From positions 5,642,001 through 5,706,000 of the forward strand of contig NZ_MWFK01000001.1 of NCBI RefSeq assembly GCF_002078175.1: DNA of 64,000 nucleotides. Direction: 5' to 3'. Positions 1 to 9,353 of the stretch are shown piece after piece. The notes under the pieces were generated by a model. The model ran no database searches. It worked only from the letters and a program-made list of their open reading frames with translations, and was not told the DNA's origin. Each line of letters starts with the position of its first letter. The stretch's first letter is position 1. A program made the position numbers and the translations under genes. This DNA is from Streptomyces sp. M41(2017). GTDB lineage: Bacteria; Actinomycetota; Actinomycetes; Streptomycetales; Streptomycetaceae.

Positions 1-328
1 GACTGTAGTTGCTCTTGGCGGATGAAAGCATCCGGGTCATCATGCGGTCGAGGCGCTGGTCGGCTGTTGCCCATGGGTTGTCCGGCGGAGTTCCGGGTTG
101 CCGTCATCGAGTTCGTCCTTCCGGGCGTTCCGCTGTACGGCCTGCCCTCGAGCCCGGCCCGTCCTCTGTCCGCCGGCCGACGAAGGGCTCTTGCCGTCAC
201 GGCTGTACGTCATCGGCGACCGGCGGGATGGCGAAGGGAAGTTGGCGACGATCCGGGGGAGTCCCGCCGTATTGTCGGGCCGTCTGTGTGGGCGGACAGC
301 CGAGGTGCTTTACCAGGGGGTACCAGGT
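1..328. other. Leading region without a supported gene
   Basis: Open frames exist on both strands, but none gives a protein I recognise and they are typical high-GC shadow frames. The plus frame of the following gene is open back to position 98. The stretch 98-328 reads as low-quality sequence rich in Ser, Arg, Pro and Cys, so I treat it as upstream sequence. No promoter could be called. Confidence 0.4.
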
Positions 329-1924
329 ATGCCAGAGGGGTTGGCTCAGTGGGGGCCAGAACTTTTCACGTTGCGGGAATGGGAGCGACGTCGCGGCCTG
401 GCACCGGAGAATGACGCGGCAAGAGGCATCGCGCAAGGGGGGTTCGAGCCCTGCCTGCTGACCCTTCTGCGGCTGTCGGTGAGAAGGGAGCCGGGCACCG
501 GCCTTACCCGTGGATGGCTCCCGAGGGCGCTCGCCCGCACCGGTCACCTCGTCCGCGCGGCTGAGCTGGCGTACACGATGGGTGACGAGCTCGAGCAGGG
601 TACGGAGCTTCTGGAGTTGGTGAAGGCTGCGGCGGGCGCGGGAGATCTGGACGGTGCTCAGGCACTGGCCGAGTCGATTCCCCTGAGGCAGTCGCGGGAC
701 CAGGCACTGGTCTCCCTCGTACCGGCGTGGGCGCGTGCCGGGAGGGGGGACAGGGCTGTCGCCCTGGCGGAGAGGATCCGCTACCCGCACAACTGGGGGT
801 GGGCCTGGGCCCTGCTGGCCAAGGCGACGGCGGACCGCGGCGACATCGCCGAGGCGCTCAGGTTCGCCGCTCGCGCCGACGACGAGGCGCGGCTCTGCGC
901 AGTCGACGGCATGGAAGAGCTGCTCGGCCTCCTCATGGACGTTGCCGTCGCCACCGGCGACCACGACCGGGCGGCAGAACTGGCCGATCGCGTGGAGGAG
1001 ATGGCCCGGTCCCGCAACCCGCACGGGTGGTGCAAGCCGCGGCCCCTGGCGATGGTCTTGGCGCGGGAGGCGCTTGAGGGGGACTTCCGCAGGCTCGACG
1101 CTCTTCTGCGCCCCCCGTCCGAATCCGCCGTCCGGGCCGGCGGCAGTCCCTGTGGATGGAACCTCGGCGAACCGGGTGACCAGGGCACGGTCTTGGAGGG
1201 AGACCTGGACGCGTCCGCTGCCTCCCCAGTCTCCGCCCGACTCCTGCTCGGCGCGCGGGACATGGCGTGTCTGCTCGATACGGTCGACGAAAACGCCGAC
1301 CTCGACGTGGCTCTGGCCCTGGCCGACCGGGCCGAGACACTGCTCGAGACCGGTGATGGCCGTGATCACAATGTTCTGCTCAAGTCGCTGACGCTCCTTC
1401 TCGCCCGCCATGGGCAGGTCGAGCGGGCCATGGTCCTCACCGAGGGGCTCGACCTGGATCTGTCCGTGGCGCAGCAGGCGGACATGGTCGGAGAACTTGC
1501 CCGCTCCGGCGACACGGACGGGGCTGAGGCTCTCGCGCACACGATCACCGACCGTCGGGCGCATGACAGGGCGCTGATCGAAGTGGTCCGGAAGCTGGTG
1601 CTGCGCGGCGATCGGGGCAGGGCCGAGGTCATGACCCGTCTGATCGACGACGGCTGGGCACAGGGTGAGGCGCTGCTCGCGATCGCCCTAGGGACGGCCC
1701 GGCACGGTGACCTGGACGCCGCCGAGACGCTGACCCGCTCGATCGCCTGTCGCGGGACACGAGCGCGGGCGCTGGCCGCACTCGTGGAGCTGTCCGAGCC
1801 GCCCCGGGCCCGCAGGCTTGCCGCGCAGGTGGTGGTGCTCGGCGGCTGGGAGGCTGTTCTGCCGGTCCTGGAGCGGATCATGCCCCGCTCAGTGGCAGTG
1901 GTCGCCGACCGGACGACGAGCTGA
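329..1924 (+). CDS. Alpha-solenoid (TPR-like repeat) hypothetical protein
   Basis: A 531-residue protein of unknown function. From about residue 65 to the C-terminus it is built from helical repeats of about 33-36 residues with a recurring pattern of the type A-x-x-G-D-x-x-x-A-x-x-L-A (for example AGAGDLDGAQALAESI, ARHGDLDAAETLTRSI). This is the signature of a tetratricopeptide-like alpha-solenoid used for protein-protein contacts. No signal peptide, membrane segment or catalytic motif is visible, so it is probably cytosolic. The frame is open back to 98, but the ATG at 329 has a G-rich ribosome site (AGGGGG) about ten bases upstream and starts just before sequence of normal composition. The next gene, a WD40 propeller protein, begins 58 bases downstream on the same strand, so the two probably form one transcript and perhaps one complex. 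The gene is real; its role is inferred only as scaffold or adaptor. Confidence 0.75.
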   Translation: MPEGLAQWGPELFTLREWERRRGLAPENDAARGIAQGGFEPCLLTLLRLSVRREPGTGLTRGWLPRALARTGHLVRAAELAYTMGDELEQGTELLELVKAAAGAGDLDGAQALAESIPLRQSRDQALVSLVPAWARAGRGDRAVALAERIRYPHNWGWAWALLAKATADRGDIAEALRFAARADDEARLCAVDGMEELLGLLMDVAVATGDHDRAAELADRVEEMARSRNPHGWCKPRPLAMVLAREALEGDFRRLDALLRPPSESAVRAGGSPCGWNLGEPGDQGTVLEGDLDASAASPVSARLLLGARDMACLLDTVDENADLDVALALADRAETLLETGDGRDHNVLLKSLTLLLARHGQVERAMVLTEGLDLDLSVAQQADMVGELARSGDTDGAEALAHTITDRRAHDRALIEVVRKLVLRGDRGRAEVMTRLIDDGWAQGEALLAIALGTARHGDLDAAETLTRSIACRGTRARALAALVELSEPPRARRLAAQVVVLGGWEAVLPVLERIMPRSVAVVADRTTS

Positions 1925-1982
1925 GTGGAGCCCGTCGGACGCCGAGCCTCCGATTGTCAGAGCCGATTGCGAGACTTCATCC

Positions 1983-4025
1983 ATGATTCCGAAGTTGCCC
2001 TTGCACAGCCCTCGTTGGCGTGACCTTCACGGCGTGAGGGCCGAGGAGGTGAAAGCACTCCTGGCGCAGCTGGCCTCCGCGGCTGACACCGAGGACAGCG
2101 ACGAGTGGAGACAGAGATGGACCGCCCTGGCCGGTGGCCTGCTGGACGACGGAACCGTCTTCGACGGCGCCTACGCGGCCCTGCCTCATCTCATCGAGGC
2201 GGCAGCGGCCATGCCTCCCGGGCAGACCGTGGACTTCTGGGTGGACCTGGGTTCCATCGTGACCGCGGAGGACAGGCCCCCCGTCCCGGCCGATCTCGAG
2301 GCAGGGTTCAGCGCAGCGCTGCGGGCGGCCGAGGAGGCGGCTACACGGAGCCTCCTTTCCACCGGCGTACCCGCGCAGGTGTGCGCCCACCTCGTGCTCG
2401 CCTGCGTGGCCTTCGCCGGCCATCACATGGGCGAGGCCTTGTGGCGTCTTCGCGATCTCCGGGAAGGTTGCCTGCAGTTGGTGTGTCCCGGGTGTGAGAG
2501 CGACACCGAGATCCCCGACTTCTTCAGGGATCCGTTGCATCCGCCTGCGCGGGCTCCGGAGTTGCCCGATCCCGTTCGCGTCCGTGCGGAAGGGCATCCC
2601 TGGGGCAAGGCCGCCGCGGCGTTGCGGAGCGATGCGCTGGGGGAGGGGTGGGAATCCTTCCTACGGGTGGGACGCGAGGTCGCGGCGGCCGGGGTACCCG
2701 ACGACATGCCGGGGCAGGCTGTCCTGTGCCTGGTCGCCGGCATGGTCGCGGTCAAGGGCAGCCCGCGGCGGGCCGGTAGGGAATGGGCCCGCACATTGAT
2801 GTCGCTCACCGGACACTTCCGCTGCTGGGACTGCGAGCGGATATGGACGATCGCCGACGGCCTGGCGGAGCATCCGGACGGCGCATACCCACAGGAGCGT
2901 CCGACGGTGCCCCTGACGGAGGCTCAGACGGACGCTGCTGGGGCGACTGCCTCGGCGACGGCAGGCCGAACAGGTGGAGCGGGAACGGGAACTCGTTTCC
3001 GGCAGGACGGGACCAGGGTGCTCGCGGCCGACGGCACACCCTGGAGCCCTATGGTCGTGTTCTCCGATTCCGCGCCCGGTTCGTTCGGGAGTGTCGTTGC
3101 ACTGACGGTGGTGTCCCGTCCCGGTCGGCCGACGCTGGTGGCCGGCGGCGGGGACAGAGGCGTGGTACGCATGTGGGACGTGGCCGACGGGCGACTCGTC
3201 CACGACCTGCTGCCAGGACATCCTGATCGCATCCGCTCGATGACGGCCATGGCTCTGCCCGGCGACCGCGTCCTTCTGGCGAGCGGAGGCGACACAGGCA
3301 CGATCGCCGTGTGGAACCCTGCCACCAGGGAGCCGGTTCGCGAACCGGCCGGCGACAGCCCCGGTGGAATAACCGGAATGTGCGCCGCGGTCATCCCCGA
3401 CGGTCGCACCCTGAGGGTCACCGCCACCCCCCGGGGCGCAGTCCGGATGTGGGACCCGGACACGGGCGAATGCGTCGGACGCCTCAACCCCTACGGCAGT
3501 CCGATCCAGTCGATCGCCGCCGTCCCCCTCTCCGACAGCCATACGCTGATCGCGGCCTCGGACACCGCGGGCCGCCTCCATGTGTGGGATCCAGCCGTCG
3601 ACGACCCATGGAAGACCGGCGCGGCCGTGCAGCTGAGCGCGCGTGCGCTCGCCGATGCCGACCACCGGGTGGCGACTGTGGCGACTGTGCCCACATCCGA
3701 CCGAGCTCTGCTCGCCACGGGAGACGACCAGGGAGTGGTCATGCTGTGGGACCTTGCCACCGGTACTCCGATAGGCGACGGTCTGTCCGCCTCCACCGGC
3801 ACCGCCGGTCTGCCGGTCATCACCGCCACCACGCTCCGGGACGGCCGCACGGTCCTGGTCGCCGGCACCCGCCACCGCCACCGGCTGCGGATATGGGAGC
3901 CGAAGACCGGCACGGTGGACCACATCGCCCTCGATGCGGGCCTCACCTGCATGACCACCGCCGGTGCGGACCTGATCGTAGGAGGCGACCACGGAGTACT
4001 CAGCCTGCCGCTCGCGAGGCATTGA
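1983..4025 (+). CDS. WD40 beta-propeller protein with N-terminal helical/CxxC region
   Basis: A 680-residue protein in two halves. Residues 1-330 are helical and carry two CxxC pairs, CPGC at 168-171 and CWDC at 281-284, which could together bind a metal. Residues about 345-680 are a WD40-type propeller with at least six blades, each ending in a tryptophan strand (VVRMWDV, IAVWNP, VRMWDP, LHVWDP, VMLWDL, LRIWEP). The open frame runs back to 1818, inside the upstream gene. I prefer the ATG at 1983 because the earlier part overlaps the solenoid gene and is compositionally poor. WD40 domains in actinomycetes are often fused to kinase or STAND ATPase modules; neither is present here. Pairing with the upstream solenoid protein suggests a scaffolding or assembly role, but this is inference. 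Confidence 0.8.
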   Translation: MIPKLPLHSPRWRDLHGVRAEEVKALLAQLASAADTEDSDEWRQRWTALAGGLLDDGTVFDGAYAALPHLIEAAAAMPPGQTVDFWVDLGSIVTAEDRPPVPADLEAGFSAALRAAEEAATRSLLSTGVPAQVCAHLVLACVAFAGHHMGEALWRLRDLREGCLQLVCPGCESDTEIPDFFRDPLHPPARAPELPDPVRVRAEGHPWGKAAAALRSDALGEGWESFLRVGREVAAAGVPDDMPGQAVLCLVAGMVAVKGSPRRAGREWARTLMSLTGHFRCWDCERIWTIADGLAEHPDGAYPQERPTVPLTEAQTDAAGATASATAGRTGGAGTGTRFRQDGTRVLAADGTPWSPMVVFSDSAPGSFGSVVALTVVSRPGRPTLVAGGGDRGVVRMWDVADGRLVHDLLPGHPDRIRSMTAMALPGDRVLLASGGDTGTIAVWNPATREPVREPAGDSPGGITGMCAAVIPDGRTLRVTATPRGAVRMWDPDTGECVGRLNPYGSPIQSIAAVPLSDSHTLIAASDTAGRLHVWDPAVDDPWKTGAAVQLSARALADADHRVATVATVPTSDRALLATGDDQGVVMLWDLATGTPIGDGLSASTGTAGLPVITATTLRDGRTVLVAGTRHRHRLRIWEPKTGTVDHIALDAGLTCMTTAGADLIVGGDHGVLSLPLARH

Positions 4026-4507
4026 ACGCATGCGCCGCACCCCGGCCGGCGACAGCACCCCAGAAATGTCATCGGCGCGCGCAGCCGTGCCAGGGTCCGC
4101 CGGCCGAATCCCTTGCCTGCCACACCGGAGCGCTCGGCGTGGTCCTGGACGACGCCACGGTCTCGCGCCCGTGCACGTCGACGCGAGTGCAGGTGGCGGC
4201 GGCAGGCGGTGTCCCAGCGGACCGCCGCCTACGACGGCCGGCCCCGGCAGGCCCGGGCGCGCTGCGCACGGTGTGCTCGTACGGCCGGAATGGGTGCAGA
4301 CCCGGCACGCAGCACCTGGGGCGGCGCCGTCCTCCGGTGTGCGGTAGCCGGGGAACCGGGTCGCCGTAGATCAGTCAGAAGCCCTCCGGGTTGCTCAACG
4401 CCCAGCCCCTGGAGGGTGCGGGCACACGCCTGGATCCGGTCGGCCGGGTGCTTGGCCGAGGCCGTCCGGGACCAGACGGCTCAGAGCGCACGAGCGTGGA
4501 GGAGTCC
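4026..4507. other. Intergenic stretch, nothing recognised
   Basis: This lies between two convergent genes. The open frames are shadows with Arg/Pro/Ala-rich translations. No hairpin, relic or RNA gene was recognised. Confidence 0.4.
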
Positions 4508-5632
4508 TCAGCCGCCCTGGATCACGGCCTCGGCCAGGACGCGGGAGGGTGCTCGCAGTTCCTCCTCGATAGTGTCCGCCGTTGCGCGGTCGCAGGACAT
4601 GACACCCGGGGCGGTGTCCGAGGCACGCGGCACGCCCTGCCCGAAGCAATCCGCCTGCGCAAAAGGTGCGAGCCCATCCCAGTAGTTGTCCGCGGCGTCG
4701 AACTTGCTTCTACCGTAAGGGAATGTCTGCGCGGTGATGGCCAGACGATGCATCTCAGCTGCGACCTCACGAGCGAGGCACGGGTCAGGGAGAGCTGCTC
4801 CCGAGTACGAGCCGAGGCCGGCAGCGGCACTGTCCGCCCGTCGTTCGGCGCCGAGCGCCGCCGGACGTGCGGCTGTCAGCAGCAGTCGATCCGTTCCGCG
4901 AGCGATGAGCGCGGGCAGCAACAGAGTCCAATCCGCGACGCGGGTACGAGAGGTGAACTGGCCTGCCGCAGTGCTCAATTCGTCGCCATAACGGGACAGC
5001 GCCGACGGCTTCAGCAACTGATCGACGGCAGCGTCGGACTCGGGCGGTCGGCCGGAGAGGGACGAAATCCGGCGCAGCACGGCGCGGGCACTGTCAATCA
5101 GCGGAGTGCTGCAGATGTCGTGGGCCTGGTGCACCAGCGCATGGGCAATCGCCGCAACCCGCTGCCGCCGCGCTTGCACGACCCACAGTGGATAGCCCAG
5201 CAACAGCACCCTCCGGCGCCTGACACCCACGGCCACGACTCGTACCGACAACTCCGTGCTGAGCTGAATGACGTCAACGTGCGCTACCCCAGCCGCATCC
5301 GCCACGCGGTCCACCAACGCGAACAGCTCCGGCGCCTGCTTGCGTCCCAACGTGGAGCGGTTGGGCCTCAACTTGGCCGGGCGCGGCCACACATACACGG
5401 CGCATGCGAGCAGAACCATGCCGGCCGCCGGCTGCAGCACGGTGCTCCACCCTCTGACGATCAAGAGTGCCCCTGTCACCAGGAGGCCTACGACGCCTAG
5501 GAGTACCGCGGCAGCGATGAGGTAAGCCCAGGCTGAAGCCAGCCGGCGGCGAGACGCCTGCCCCGTGCCCAACCCGATCACCGCCCCGACCAGGACGAGT
5601 ACCAGCGCCGCACCGGACATCGACAAGCTCAT
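4508..5632 (-). CDS. M48-like membrane protein, catalytically broken
   Basis: A 374-residue membrane protein with two or three hydrophobic segments in the first 85 residues, followed by a soluble domain. The block around residues 140-172 (VLLLGYPLW, then RVAAIAHALVHQ) matches the region around the HExxH zinc motif of M48 peptidases. In active members this reads roughly 'GyPLW ... LAHElgH'. Here the motif is HALVH (residues 164-168): both histidines are kept but the catalytic glutamate is alanine. I therefore infer a pseudo-peptidase that may bind metal but should not hydrolyse peptides. The start is the ATG at 5632, preceded by a perfect AGGAGG seven bases away; a TTG two codons upstream is less likely. 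No partner gene is adjacent. Confidence 0.7.
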   Translation of the reverse strand: MSLSMSGAALVLVLVGAVIGLGTGQASRRRLASAWAYLIAAAVLLGVVGLLVTGALLIVRGWSTVLQPAAGMVLLACAVYVWPRPAKLRPNRSTLGRKQAPELFALVDRVADAAGVAHVDVIQLSTELSVRVVAVGVRRRRVLLLGYPLWVVQARRQRVAAIAHALVHQAHDICSTPLIDSARAVLRRISSLSGRPPESDAAVDQLLKPSALSRYGDELSTAAGQFTSRTRVADWTLLLPALIARGTDRLLLTAARPAALGAERRADSAAAGLGSYSGAALPDPCLAREVAAEMHRLAITAQTFPYGRSKFDAADNYWDGLAPFAQADCFGQGVPRASDTAPGVMSCDRATADTIEEELRAPSRVLAEAVIQGG

Positions 5633-6217
5633 GGCCAAGCCTCCTCATGGATGACGTCGGGCAGATGTTCTCAGCGGCCCCGGGTGAACACGATGCCTCA
5701 GCCCGGCAATGTAGGACCGTCCACGCTGCCGAAGTCGATCCATCGACGGGCCCGGCTGTCGCGGGCAACGGAGCTGCCTTCCATTGGAAGCCGCCGCGTT
5801 GACGCATCACACCATGGACGCCAGGGCGTCTCCATCGATCCTGCTCCGGCCGGGAGGGTGAAGCCATTCCTGTCGCTACGATCGCGAGAACCAGGTACGC
5901 CTGCTGAGGCTCGTTCGAGGCACGGTCACGCAGCACACGGAGGCATTGCTGTCGCCGTACATCCCGACGGTGGAAGATCCTTCCACGGGTTGAGTCGTGG
6001 GCGGGGGTCAGGATCGGAGGCGGAGCCGGATGCGACGAAATCGTCGTCGCCGACATCGGCGCGGGCATCGACGGCCGGGAATTCGGCGGAAGCTCTTCCA
6101 CCGTGGCGCTTCGATGATGCTCGCTCAGTTCTCTGATCAGCAGGAGGCGTTGGCCCGTCCCGGTGCCGGGACGGGATCGCTCGTGATGAAACAGGGCTCT
6201 GAGGGCAAACGGCGGAT
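5633..6217. other. Intergenic stretch, nothing recognised
   Basis: It holds the 5' region of the M48-like gene (minus) and of the small membrane protein (plus). Several long open frames cross it on both strands, but none has a recognisable product or a good ribosome site. Confidence 0.4.
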
Positions 6218-6427
6218 ATGAATCGTTGGCTGCGGGTCGCCTTGGCGACAGTGGGTGTGTACGTCTTCTCAACCCTCAGCATGCGCGCGGGTATGCGGGG
6301 GTCGTCCCACTCGTGGGGAACGTCGCTCCTGGTCTCGGCGGTGATCGCCCCTCTCGTAGTGATAGGCATACTCGTGCAGCGGCGCATGGGTTGGGGCAGC
6401 GATCGACCTCGCCGCGGACATAGGTAG
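6218..6427 (+). CDS. Small two-helix membrane protein
   Basis: A 69-residue protein with two hydrophobic segments, about residues 5-22 and 34-52, and a basic C-terminal tail (RRMGWGSDRPRRGHR). It starts at ATG 6218 with a G-rich stretch (GAGGGC, then GGCGG) just upstream. I do not recognise the family. The segment pattern and positive C-terminus are credible for a small inner-membrane protein, but it has no co-directional neighbour to suggest a role. Confidence 0.5.
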   Translation: MNRWLRVALATVGVYVFSTLSMRAGMRGSSHSWGTSLLVSAVIAPLVVIGILVQRRMGWGSDRPRRGHR

Positions 6428-6978
6428 CCGCCGGCTCCCCTGCGCTCGGCGGTCCTTGCCCCGCGCTCCGTACGGCAGGAGCAGCGCAACCGCAGCACAC
6501 GGAGCCCTCGGACCGGAGCCCCGGCTGCACCGTCCTGGAGGACAACGGGCTGCGGCGCCGTGACGACCGGGAGAGGGCGACGGTTGCTACGACTTCACCG
6601 ACGCCAATCCCCGTCCCGTTCACCACGCCGAACCGTCTGGAGGCCGGGGCCCGCGGCGGAGCAGCGTGGGTCCGGTGTGGCCACGGTGTGTCGGTGGGAG
6701 ACCGTCCCTGACGGCCTCGACGATCCGGCCGACCGCCGGGCCTGGGACGTACGGGAGTGGTGCGCCGGGACCGGAACGACGGAGAGCCGGCGCAGCGCCG
6801 ACGCGACCGTGCCGCCTTGAGCGAACGGTCGGTCACGAAGCCCCCCTTCGAGCCGGATCCGGTGCCTGAGGTGACGCCGTGCGAGCGATGTGGGCCGCTG
6901 AGTCCTCCATCCACGCCGGGCCAGGGCCTCCCCGGGAGGCTGCTTCCGCTCGGCTGCCGCAGCGGAGTCTCCGGGCCG
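6428..6978. other. Intergenic stretch, nothing recognised
   Basis: It lies between the small membrane gene and the 3' end of the kinase-like gene. No supported coding sequence. Around 6829-6850 a short plus-strand reading (VTKPPF) resembles one near 19740, but it is too short to interpret. Confidence 0.35.
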
Positions 6979-8097
6979 TCAGCGGCCGTGGACGGAACCC
7001 TGGGTGTTCTTCGGCGGGACGTACGGCTTGCCCTGGGCCGCCGTGCTGGTCGACTGCTGGGCGACACCCGGTGCGGAGTTCATCGCTGCGAAGTGCGCCA
7101 CTTGGGCCTGGCCCTTCTCCCCGCGGACCCGAGTGGCGTCCCGGATCAGGGCATCCATACCCCCGATGAACTGTTCCCGGTACTTGTTCTTGAGATTGGT
7201 CAGATCGGTGCGGTTGGCCGGCCGGGCGCCCGGATCCAGCTCTGCGGGGCCGAGCCGCGGGCTGCCGTCGGGGCTGACGCTGGGGGACTGCTTGAACGGC
7301 TGCGCCGCGTCGATGACATGGGCGAAGTCGATGAGCTTGGCGTCCACCACCTGCTCGCCCGCCCTCGTGCCGGTGACCGAGAACACGCTGGAGGCGATGA
7401 AGCCGATGTCCGAGTTCTGCGCCGCGGTCCTGATGTCCTGCATCTTGGTGATGAGCTGGTCCCAGACCGCCGGATCCTCCGAGAACTTGCTCAGGATCCT
7501 CTGTGACTGCACGCCGGTGATCAGTCGGCTCTCGCCCGCGTCGGTGCCGCCGACCGCACGCCAGCCCCGGAACGTCGAGCCGGTGGCCGGGTCCACGCCG
7601 ATGGCGAACTTCAGGGCCTTGGTCCCGGCCGCCCACCTGCCTTTGTCGTGCTGTTCGAGGTTCTCGCGGTAGCTCGTGGTCGACTTCCCGATCTTGGTGT
7701 CGAGGGTCTTCGAGTCGTCCAGGCCCGAGGTGATGTTCTCGATGTAGATGTTGTGGCGGTCGTCGAGGCCGTCGAGCTGCGCGGCGGACAGACTGTCACC
7801 CAGTCTGTCGCGAACCTCGTCCGCCGTGTAGGACGCCGGTACGACCGGCGTGAAGTGCGGGTACGCGGCGGCGCGTACCCGTTGGTAGAACTCGTTCTCC
7901 ACGGAGCCCTGCGGGGCTCCCTTCTGCAGAATCTCACCGTTCGGTCCGAGGGGTGTGATGCCGCCGTGTCCGCCCTGGTTGACGTTCCGCTCCGGCGACG
8001 GTGACGTGGACCTCCTGCCTTCTTGAAGCGCGCTGCGCTCCGCCTCGTCGACGGAGGCGTACGAGATCTCGTTCGTGGTGTCAGCCGGCGTTGCCAT
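6979..8097 (-). CDS. Inositol polyphosphate kinase (IPK) family protein
   Basis: A 372-residue soluble protein carrying the landmarks of the IPK fold (IP3K, IPMK and IP6K) in the right order. They are a GGH element (NQGGHGG, residues 40-46), a lysine strand followed by an acidic 'ExxFY' helix (ILQK 56-59, ENEFY 67-71), the family signature SKTLDTKIG (129-137; eukaryotic form PxxxDxKxG), the 'SSLL' strand (GFIASSVFSV, 232-241), and the metal-binding IDF motif in AKLIDFAHV (253-261). The signature proline is serine here; D133, K135 and D257 are kept. Known members phosphorylate soluble inositol phosphates with ATP. That this protein does the same is inference. About 110 residues after IDF contain a basic helix and a disordered Pro/Gln/Thr tail. 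ATG 8097 has an AGGAGA site seven bases upstream. It stands alone, with no inositol-phosphate gene beside it. Confidence 0.8.
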   Translation of the reverse strand: MATPADTTNEISYASVDEAERSALQEGRRSTSPSPERNVNQGGHGGITPLGPNGEILQKGAPQGSVENEFYQRVRAAAYPHFTPVVPASYTADEVRDRLGDSLSAAQLDGLDDRHNIYIENITSGLDDSKTLDTKIGKSTTSYRENLEQHDKGRWAAGTKALKFAIGVDPATGSTFRGWRAVGGTDAGESRLITGVQSQRILSKFSEDPAVWDQLITKMQDIRTAAQNSDIGFIASSVFSVTGTRAGEQVVDAKLIDFAHVIDAAQPFKQSPSVSPDGSPRLGPAELDPGARPANRTDLTNLKNKYREQFIGGMDALIRDATRVRGEKGQAQVAHFAAMNSAPGVAQQSTSTAAQGKPYVPPKNTQGSVHGR

Positions 8098-8682
8098 GCG
8101 TGTCTCCTGCTCTCATCGAGTGCGCCTGACGAGCGCTTCGAAGAGGGACAACGGCCCTGGGGAGGAAGACGGTTCAATGCCCGGCGATTCGGGGCGGATC
8201 GGGCCACCCTGCCCCGTCGCACGCCCCGCGGTGACGGACCGGACCTTCTGGATAGCCGCCGAGGGGGACCAGGCCGCTTGGGCTGCGGGCCGGGGAAACT
8301 CGGTATCAAGAGATCAGTTGCTGCGGAGGCATGTGGCGGGGATCTGTCCGCCTCGCACTACGCGCCAGGTTGAGCCGGTGCGGCCGCACTTGCGGTAGGC
8401 GGCGCCGCTCGATGTCCGGGCAACCGCGGAGACGCACAGGGCGAGGACGTCGCCGCGGTGCACGTCGTCGTGGACCGGGCTGTCGGGCCGGGCCACTGGG
8501 TCCTCGTTCCACGCCGGGCCCCCCGCACTACGAGCGGCCGTCCCGTGACCGTGTACGTGGTCGTGCGGGCAGCGCCGGCAACCGAACGCAGGGACGGGAC
8601 GGCAGCCGATGCCGCCGGGGCCGTGTCCTGATCGACAAGGATGGGCAAGTTCCCCCAAATGCGATGGTGAAATCCTCATGCG
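8098..8682. other. Divergent intergenic region
   Basis: Upstream region shared by the divergent kinase-like gene (minus) and the DUF5958 gene (plus). Open frames on both strands look like composition artefacts. It presumably holds both promoters, but no sigma-type consensus could be assigned. Confidence 0.4.
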
Positions 8683-9108
8683 ATGAACGAACCGAGCAGT
8701 AACGACGGACGTATCTTCCGGCGCGAGACCGAGTGGGTCGTCAACGAGATCGCTCAGGGGCTCCGCATGTTGGACTCTGGTGTTGGCTGGTTCTCCGGTC
8801 TCGCGCCGGAGGGGCGGCAGGAGGTTCTGCAGGAAGTCACCGGCTATGCGATGCAGGCGCACATTACTTCTGCTGACGGCCGTGCGGGGGTTGCGCGGTC
8901 CGGGGTGAAGCCCACGGCCAATCCGTCGGTCATGATCTGTATGGACCCGCCCCGCTACGGGTTCGCGGGTCTCCCTGCCGCCGAGCACGTCACGGCATTC
9001 CGTGTCCTCGTTTCCGTGTTCGCCGTTGCCGATACACGCCGCCGTGAGACGTACTGCAAGGGCGCCTGTACACATGGGTGGCACAATCTGGCGCCCGCAA
9101 CCGAGTAG
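8683..9108 (+). CDS. DUF5958 family protein
   Basis: A 141-residue soluble protein. The layout matches DUF5958 proteins common in Streptomyces: an N-terminal INRIAQGL-like helix (VNEIAQGLRMLDSGVGWF, residues 18-35), a middle segment with 'GVKPT', then FRVLVSVFAVADTRRRE and a C-terminal C-x3-C-x-H-x-W-H motif (CKGACTHGWH, about 124-133) that could bind metal. Biochemical function is not known to me. It starts at ATG 8683 with only a weak ribosome site. It stands alone, reading away from the kinase-like gene into the degraded region. Confidence 0.7.
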   Translation: MNEPSSNDGRIFRRETEWVVNEIAQGLRMLDSGVGWFSGLAPEGRQEVLQEVTGYAMQAHITSADGRAGVARSGVKPTANPSVMICMDPPRYGFAGLPAAEHVTAFRVLVSVFAVADTRRRETYCKGACTHGWHNLAPATE

Positions 9109-9353
9109 CTGTTCAATCGGCCATTTTGGCTCTGTCTGGGCTGTCGTTGGGCGGCTCCTGGTGGTGCCAGTGCTGCTCAGTAGGGACGTTGGCCATCCGA
9201 CGCCGTCTCCCCTGTCGATCTTGGGAAAACTCGTACGTCGTGTGGTTGTCCGACGCTCAGCGTGGCGGGGTGTTCAACTGTCCGTATCAACGTGAGGATC
9301 CGGAAGGGGTCGAATCGCAAGTTTTTGGCCAGAACCGTAGCTTGGCAAAGAGA

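Noticed and set aside
197..1564. Long antisense open frame opposite the solenoid gene
   Set aside because: Typical of high-GC third-position bias. The translation lacks domain features, and the plus-strand frame shows clear repeat structure.
6829..6850. Short similarity (VTKPPF reading) shared with about 19740-19765
   Set aside because: Only about 20 bases match imperfectly. It is too short to call a repeat or a shared relic.
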